NCBI GenBank assembly: GCA_013397935.1
Contig: VZRN01005166.1
Location: 1,451,605 to 1,515,604, forward strand
Origin: Dasyornis broadbenti
Lineage: Eukaryota; Chordata; Aves; Passeriformes; Dasyornithidae
DNA: 64,000 nucleotides
Reading direction: 5' to 3'
Positions 60,431 to 64,000 of the stretch are shown here, piece after piece. The position numbers and the translations under genes are program-made. The notes under the pieces are model-generated. The model worked only from the letters and a program-made list of their open reading frames with translations, was not told the DNA's origin and ran no database searches. How positions within the stretch are numbered: position 1 is the first letter of the stretch; each line of letters begins with the position of its first letter.

Positions 60431-63400
60431 GTAAGTATGATGGGAAAACCACCACATTTCATGATGCTGCAAACTTATAAACTAATAGAACAAGTTGTCC
60501 TTGCAAATGATCTGCAAGATAGCCCCCCTCAAACACTGACCTCTAGGCTTGTCCTGTTATCTGGTGTTTGTAACGTTAAGATGTGTGTTTGCTCTAGGAT
60601 GATAAAGATGCCTTCTATGTTGCTGACCTCGGGGACATTGTGAAGAAGCACGTGCGGTGGCATAAGGCCCTTCCTCGGGTGACCCCCTTCTATGCCGTAA
60701 AATGTAACGACAGCAAAGCTGTTGTGAAGACACTCGCTGTTCTTGGGGCAGGATTTGATTGTGCCAGTAAGGTGAGATCTCAACAATCTTCTGATCTGTG
60801 ATGTTAGTGTCTGTTCAGCCTTACAAGACATGTCTATATAAAATTAAGCATAACCAAGTGGTGTTGCTTTTGTTGTTGTGATTGCATTAATCATCCATCT
60901 AGAAATATCTTTTACAAGTGTAATCTGTTCTTGCTTCAGACGGAAATACAGCTGGTACAGAGCATTGGTGTACCTCCTGAGCGAATAATATATGCAAATC
61001 CCTGCAAACAAGTATCTCAAATCAAACATGCTGCCAGCAGTGGTGTACAGATGATGACATTTGATAGTGAAGTAGAGCTAATGAAAGTTGCAAGGGCCCA
61101 TCCAAAAGCCAAGTAAGTAATACTAATTGTTTTATAATTCTTCCTTGGGTTCCCAAGATACAGAAATATCTGCTTTATCTGAAACTTGTTCTTCATTAGT
61201 TTAAGATACTCTGCACAATTGTGAGATACACATACTTTTAACCAGTGAAATCTAATCTTGTAGAGCTTACTGGCAGTTTAGGAAGAGATACACAGAGCAG
61301 CTCATGTCTCAGTCTTATTCTGAGGTCATACCTGCCTGATGATGATGATGATGTCTGTTATACTGAAACTTAACTCCTCATTTTTTACTGTTTCTAGGTT
61401 AGTCTTGCGCATTACAACTGATGATTCCAAAGCAGTCTGTCGTCTGAGTGTTAAATTTGGAGCTACACTTAAGACTAGCAGGCTTCTTCTGGAGCGTGCA
61501 AAAGAACTTGACCTTGCCATTGTTGGAGTTAGGTGAGCTGACAATATCAAAACACAGTCATATTAAATGAGTTTTCTTTAAATGGTCTACCTGACAATAG
61601 AGATGCCTTTGCATGTGGTGACACGAGTATATACAAAACTTCTTGACTTATTTGCTAAATAGTAACTGATAGTTTGTATCTTTTTGTAGTTTCCATGTTG
61701 GAAGTGGATGTACAGACCCAGAGACCTTTGTTCAAGCCATTTCTGATGCCCGCTGTGTGTTTGATATGGGAGTAAGCCTAGTTCTACTTTCTCTGTAACT
61801 ATTGCTCAACTGTTGTGGCAAAACTGAATGAAGTGTGCAACTTTTATGGGGCTAAAAACTAGCCAAGTCACTGACTTCATGTTGTTGGAATTTTTGAGGT
61901 CCTCATAGCTTACTTTGACCAGTTTGGCAAAACTCTTCTACAGATGCACTAAAATTGGCAGCTCAAACTCAAATGACTATTACTTGAACATGATGAATTA
62001 GCTCTGTTCCAAGTGTTAGTGAAATGACTTCCCATTACATTTTAAGCTAAAATGATAAATTATAAACTGATTTCTTGACAGTGTTGCTGTTAATCTCATT
62101 TTAGGCTGAACTTGGCTTCAATATGTATCTGCTTGATATTGGTGGTGGCTTCCCTGGCTCTGAAGATGTCAAGCTTAAATTTGAAGAGGTATAGCTTTGC
62201 TAAGAACTTCTCATGTTGTGGAGTCTGTTTTAGCGTTGTTCTGGATTAAATAAAATCTTACTTTTTCTGTTTGTATGTGGACACCTTTGCAAAAATGTGT
62301 CTGTTTGGTCAGAAATGTAATTAAGAGGAAAAGAGGAATTAATCTGAAAACTAAAAATTAGATTAATTCATTAGATACATAGCTGAATGACTGCATAAAC
62401 AATCAGAAATCTCAAACAAGTAAAGCAGGTTTTAATTACAGGCTTGATTCTACTGGCATAAGACTAATTCCAGTTGATGGTGTATTTCAGACTAAATAGA
62501 TTGGCACTGTTCCCAAATAGGGTGAAAAGGTAGTCCTGAACCTATATTGTCCTTATGTGTGGCAGCAAATTAGGTCAGTGTCCAATTTGATTTAGAACTA
62601 GCTTTTGGATAATTTTTAAATTGTTCAGTGTTTTCCAGTCTGCTTTCACTCAGAAATAGCTCTGTTTTCAGAAGAGACAAGGGCTGGATATTAATAGAAC
62701 TGCCACTTGAAGCAGTGTTGTTGGAGCACCTTGCCTTCTAACCCAAGGTGGTGTTAAATGTTGTTATATATTAACACAAGGAGACATTAAGTTACATAAA
62801 AATTTTCTTTTAACAGTGTGAGCTAACATTGTAGTACTTCTGGTACCTCCTAATGAAGTCTGGCTTCTCATATGCAGTGTGAGCACACATGAGGCATCAG
62901 GAGAAATTGGTATCATTGAGCTCCATGGCATGATCCAGTCATGCTGCAGCTGGAGGCTGCTTGATGATAACTTCAGAACGTGAAAATAACTGTTTGTGAA
63001 GGCAACTGAATTTCACATATGATAGTAAAGCCCTCTGTATTCTTATGATCCATTGAGATGACCTGTTTAGGATTCAGTAAGCTGGAGAGTAGTGCATGAG
63101 TAGCAGCACTGCAAGTGCACTACAAATCAAATTTGAAGTGTAGGGACTTGCAGGGCATTAATGTTGGTTTAATGAGCCTAGGAGGAATGGTTTCCTTCGG
63201 TCTCAACTATGATCTGTTTTGTCACTTAAACTTTAAGCTGCAAGTGATGTCTGCTTTTGTGGCTTTGTGCAAATTTAATTGCAAACAAGACTTTGAATGA
63301 GGAAAAAAAGCAAAAGCAGTCAATAGAAATTACAATAGATGTTGATAGATGTTACATTTCACTGGTGTATCATTCTGAACTTGAGGGTCTTGCTTCTTCT

Positions 63401-63829
63401 CAGACTTAAAACATAGCACCTGAATAGCTGCTAAAATTATGGTACTGGCATCTGATTTTTCCCTAGATCACAAGTGTAATCAACCCAGCACTGGATAAAT
63501 ACTTCCCTTCAGATTCTGGAATAAAAATTATTGCAGAGCCAGGAAGATACTATGTTGCATCCGCATTCACGCTGGCAGTCAACATCATTGCAAAGAAAAT
63601 TGTATTAAAGGAGCAAACAGGTTCAGATGGTATGTAAATCTAGACCTAGTCTTAGTTCTAGCCAACTGTGTGTTTTTTCTCAAGCATTTTCTCACTGGTG
63701 TCTCAACTTCTTCCAGACGAAGATGATGCAAATGACAAAACTCTTATGTACTATGTGAATGATGGAGTCTATGGATCATTCAACTGCATCTTGTATGATC
63801 ATGCCCATGTTAAACCAGTCCTTCAAAAG
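60329..63829 (+). CDS. ODC1: Ornithine decarboxylase, coding exons for residues 1-342 (3' end outside window)
   Basis: ODC1 is the cytosolic, PLP-dependent, homodimeric enzyme that converts ornithine to putrescine, the first committed step of polyamine synthesis. Coding segments are 60329-60430, 60598-60771, 60940-61112, 61398-61532, 61690-61771, 62105-62188, 63467-63629 and 63717-63829. All introns are GT-AG and phases join without a frameshift, giving 342 codons. Visible residues in vertebrate numbering are Lys69 (PLP Schiff base, in FYAVKCND), Asp88, Arg154, His197 and Ser200 (FHVGSG), the phosphate loop Gly235-237 (GGGFPG), Glu274-Arg277 (EPGR), Tyr323 and Asp332 (YDHAH). Keeping Asp88, Arg154, Tyr323 and Asp332 argues for the enzyme rather than antizyme inhibitor. 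The ATG has G at -3. Cys360 and the C-terminal PEST tail of the ~461-residue vertebrate protein lie in exons past the window edge. Multiple introns exclude a retrocopy. Confidence 0.97.
60598..60771 (+). CDS. ODC1: ODC1 coding exon, residues 35-92 (PLP lysine)
   Basis: The exon is 174 bases, 58 whole codons, phase 0 at both ends, the size I recall for the mammalian counterpart. It carries Lys69, which binds pyridoxal phosphate, and Asp88 at the active site. A CACGTG at 60649-60654 is coding and need not be regulatory. Confidence 0.97.
60940..61112 (+). CDS. ODC1: ODC1 coding exon, residues 93-150 (antizyme-binding segment)
   Basis: The exon is 173 bases and its last codon (Lys150) is split AA|G. 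It covers the antizyme-binding element (about residues 117-140), which in mammals directs ubiquitin-independent proteasomal turnover. Lys121, Glu138, Leu139 and Lys141 are retained. Residue 122 is His and residues 125-126 are Ser-Ser, where the human protein, from memory, has Tyr and Asn-Asn. Confidence 0.97.
61338..61353 (+). repeat. (GAT)5 microsatellite in an ODC1 intron
   Basis: Five GAT triplets about 45 bases before the acceptor at 61397. It is followed by the usual pyrimidine tract, so splicing should be unaffected. Confidence 0.8.
61398..61532 (+). CDS. ODC1: ODC1 coding exon, residues 150-195
   Basis: The exon is 135 bases, opening with the G that completes Lys150 and ending inside Ser195 (AG|T). 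It includes Arg154 and the strongly conserved TTDDSKAVCRLSVKFGAT segment of the alanine-racemase-like barrel. Confidence 0.97.
61690..61771 (+). CDS. ODC1: ODC1 coding exon, residues 195-222 (His197 loop)
   Basis: The exon is 82 bases, completing Ser195 and ending in phase 0 after Gly222. It encodes the FHVGSGC loop, with His197 stacking on the PLP ring and Ser200 contacting the cofactor phosphate, then the DPETF and DARCVFDMG segments. Confidence 0.97.
62105..62188 (+). CDS. ODC1: ODC1 coding exon, residues 223-250 (phosphate loop)
   Basis: The exon is 84 bases and phase 0 at both ends. It carries the Gly235-Gly236-Gly237 loop (DIGGGFPGSED) that anchors the PLP phosphate. The donor is GAG|GTATAG, weaker than the other donors of the gene. 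Confidence 0.97.
63467..63629 (+). CDS. ODC1: ODC1 coding exon, residues 251-305 (EPGR motif)
   Basis: The exon is 163 bases, beginning in phase 0 and ending with one base of Asp305. It contains the EPGRYYVASAFTLAV segment; Glu274 contacts the pyridinium nitrogen and Arg277 the phosphate in known ODC structures. It lies behind the longest internal intron (62189-63466). Confidence 0.97.
63717..63829 (+). CDS. ODC1: ODC1 coding exon, residues 305-342 (Asp332)
   Basis: The exon is 113 bases after an 87-base intron. It encodes an acidic linker that differs from human at several positions but keeps its length, then the conserved YYVNDGVYGSFNCILYDHAH run with Tyr323 and substrate-contacting Asp332. 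The donor is AAG|GTATGC. The 171 bases to the window end contain no further ODC1 exon. Confidence 0.97.
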
Positions 63830-64000
63830 GTATGCCCGTTCAGAAGTACCTTATACTAGTCATGTATCATGGATGTAGGAGAATCCTTGTCACAGCAGTC
63901 ATATCTCATTTTGCTGCTGCCTTCGTGTTGCCAGAGTTTGGCATTTAACTTACAAAGCATACAGTGGAATTAACTCAAAGCCAGAAGTGAAGAAGAACCT

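Noticed and set aside
60649..60654. Third CACGTG E-box
   Set aside because: It lies inside codons for conserved ODC residues (Lys-His-Val), so its presence is explained by coding sequence.
60329..63829. Antizyme inhibitor (AZIN1/AZIN2) as an alternative identity
   Set aside because: Residues needed for decarboxylase activity that are changed in antizyme inhibitors (Asp88, Arg154, Tyr323, Asp332) are all present, and the sequence follows ODC1 closely along all 342 codons.
1..64000. Search for CRISPR arrays, tRNA, rRNA, operons or defence-like gene clusters
   Set aside because: None present; the window is eukaryotic with spliced exons and vertebrate repeats.

Overview
The window is vertebrate nuclear DNA, almost certainly from a bird. 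Introns are spliced at GT-AG sites, and CR1 LINE 3' ends with the avian ATTCTGTG-type tail occur on both strands. There is also a solo LTR of the type carried by avian ERV-L elements. No operon, CRISPR, plasmid or other prokaryotic structure is present. The exact species cannot be read from the sequence.

The only protein-coding gene I can support is ODC1 (ornithine decarboxylase), which occupies the right end on the + strand. Its CpG island spans about 56.69-58.29 kb. The promoter has a TATA box at 57280-57287, a CRE-like site and a GC-box/G-quadruplex tract. A GC-rich non-coding exon 1 ends at 57492. A 2.8 kb first intron carries two CACGTG E-boxes, a CR1 insertion and an assembly gap. Eight coding exons (60329-63829) then encode residues 1-342 with exon phases that join perfectly. 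The gene runs off the right edge, so the last roughly 120 residues (the Cys360 region and the C-terminal degradation tail) are outside the window.

The left ~56.6 kb holds no recognisable coding exon. It is a long intergenic stretch upstream of ODC1, with open reading frames of chance size only. It contains the fossil record of several repeat ages: very old amniote CR1 and MIR-like remnants (5.4, 8.5, 24.6, 27.4-28.1, 34.6, 37.7-38.5, 42.7, 50.2 kb) and younger avian CR1 fragments (41.7, 43.9, 47.5, 51.3, 55.3, 57.9 kb). LTR material includes an ERV 3' end on the minus strand at 28.6-29.2 kb, a possible LTR at 31.5 kb, and a solo ERV-L LTR at 45.4-46.1 kb whose promoter is interrupted by a hexanucleotide microsatellite. 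Two short runs of N mark assembly gaps.

I did not find an undescribed biological system. The observations most worth a second look are the microsatellite just upstream of the TATA box in the solo LTR, the G-quadruplex-capable GCCGG repeat in the ODC1 promoter, the tandem NAGNAG acceptor just upstream of the ODC1 start codon, a CR1 that kept CpGs beside the ODC1 island, and an ERV reading frame that ends at the LTR boundary.
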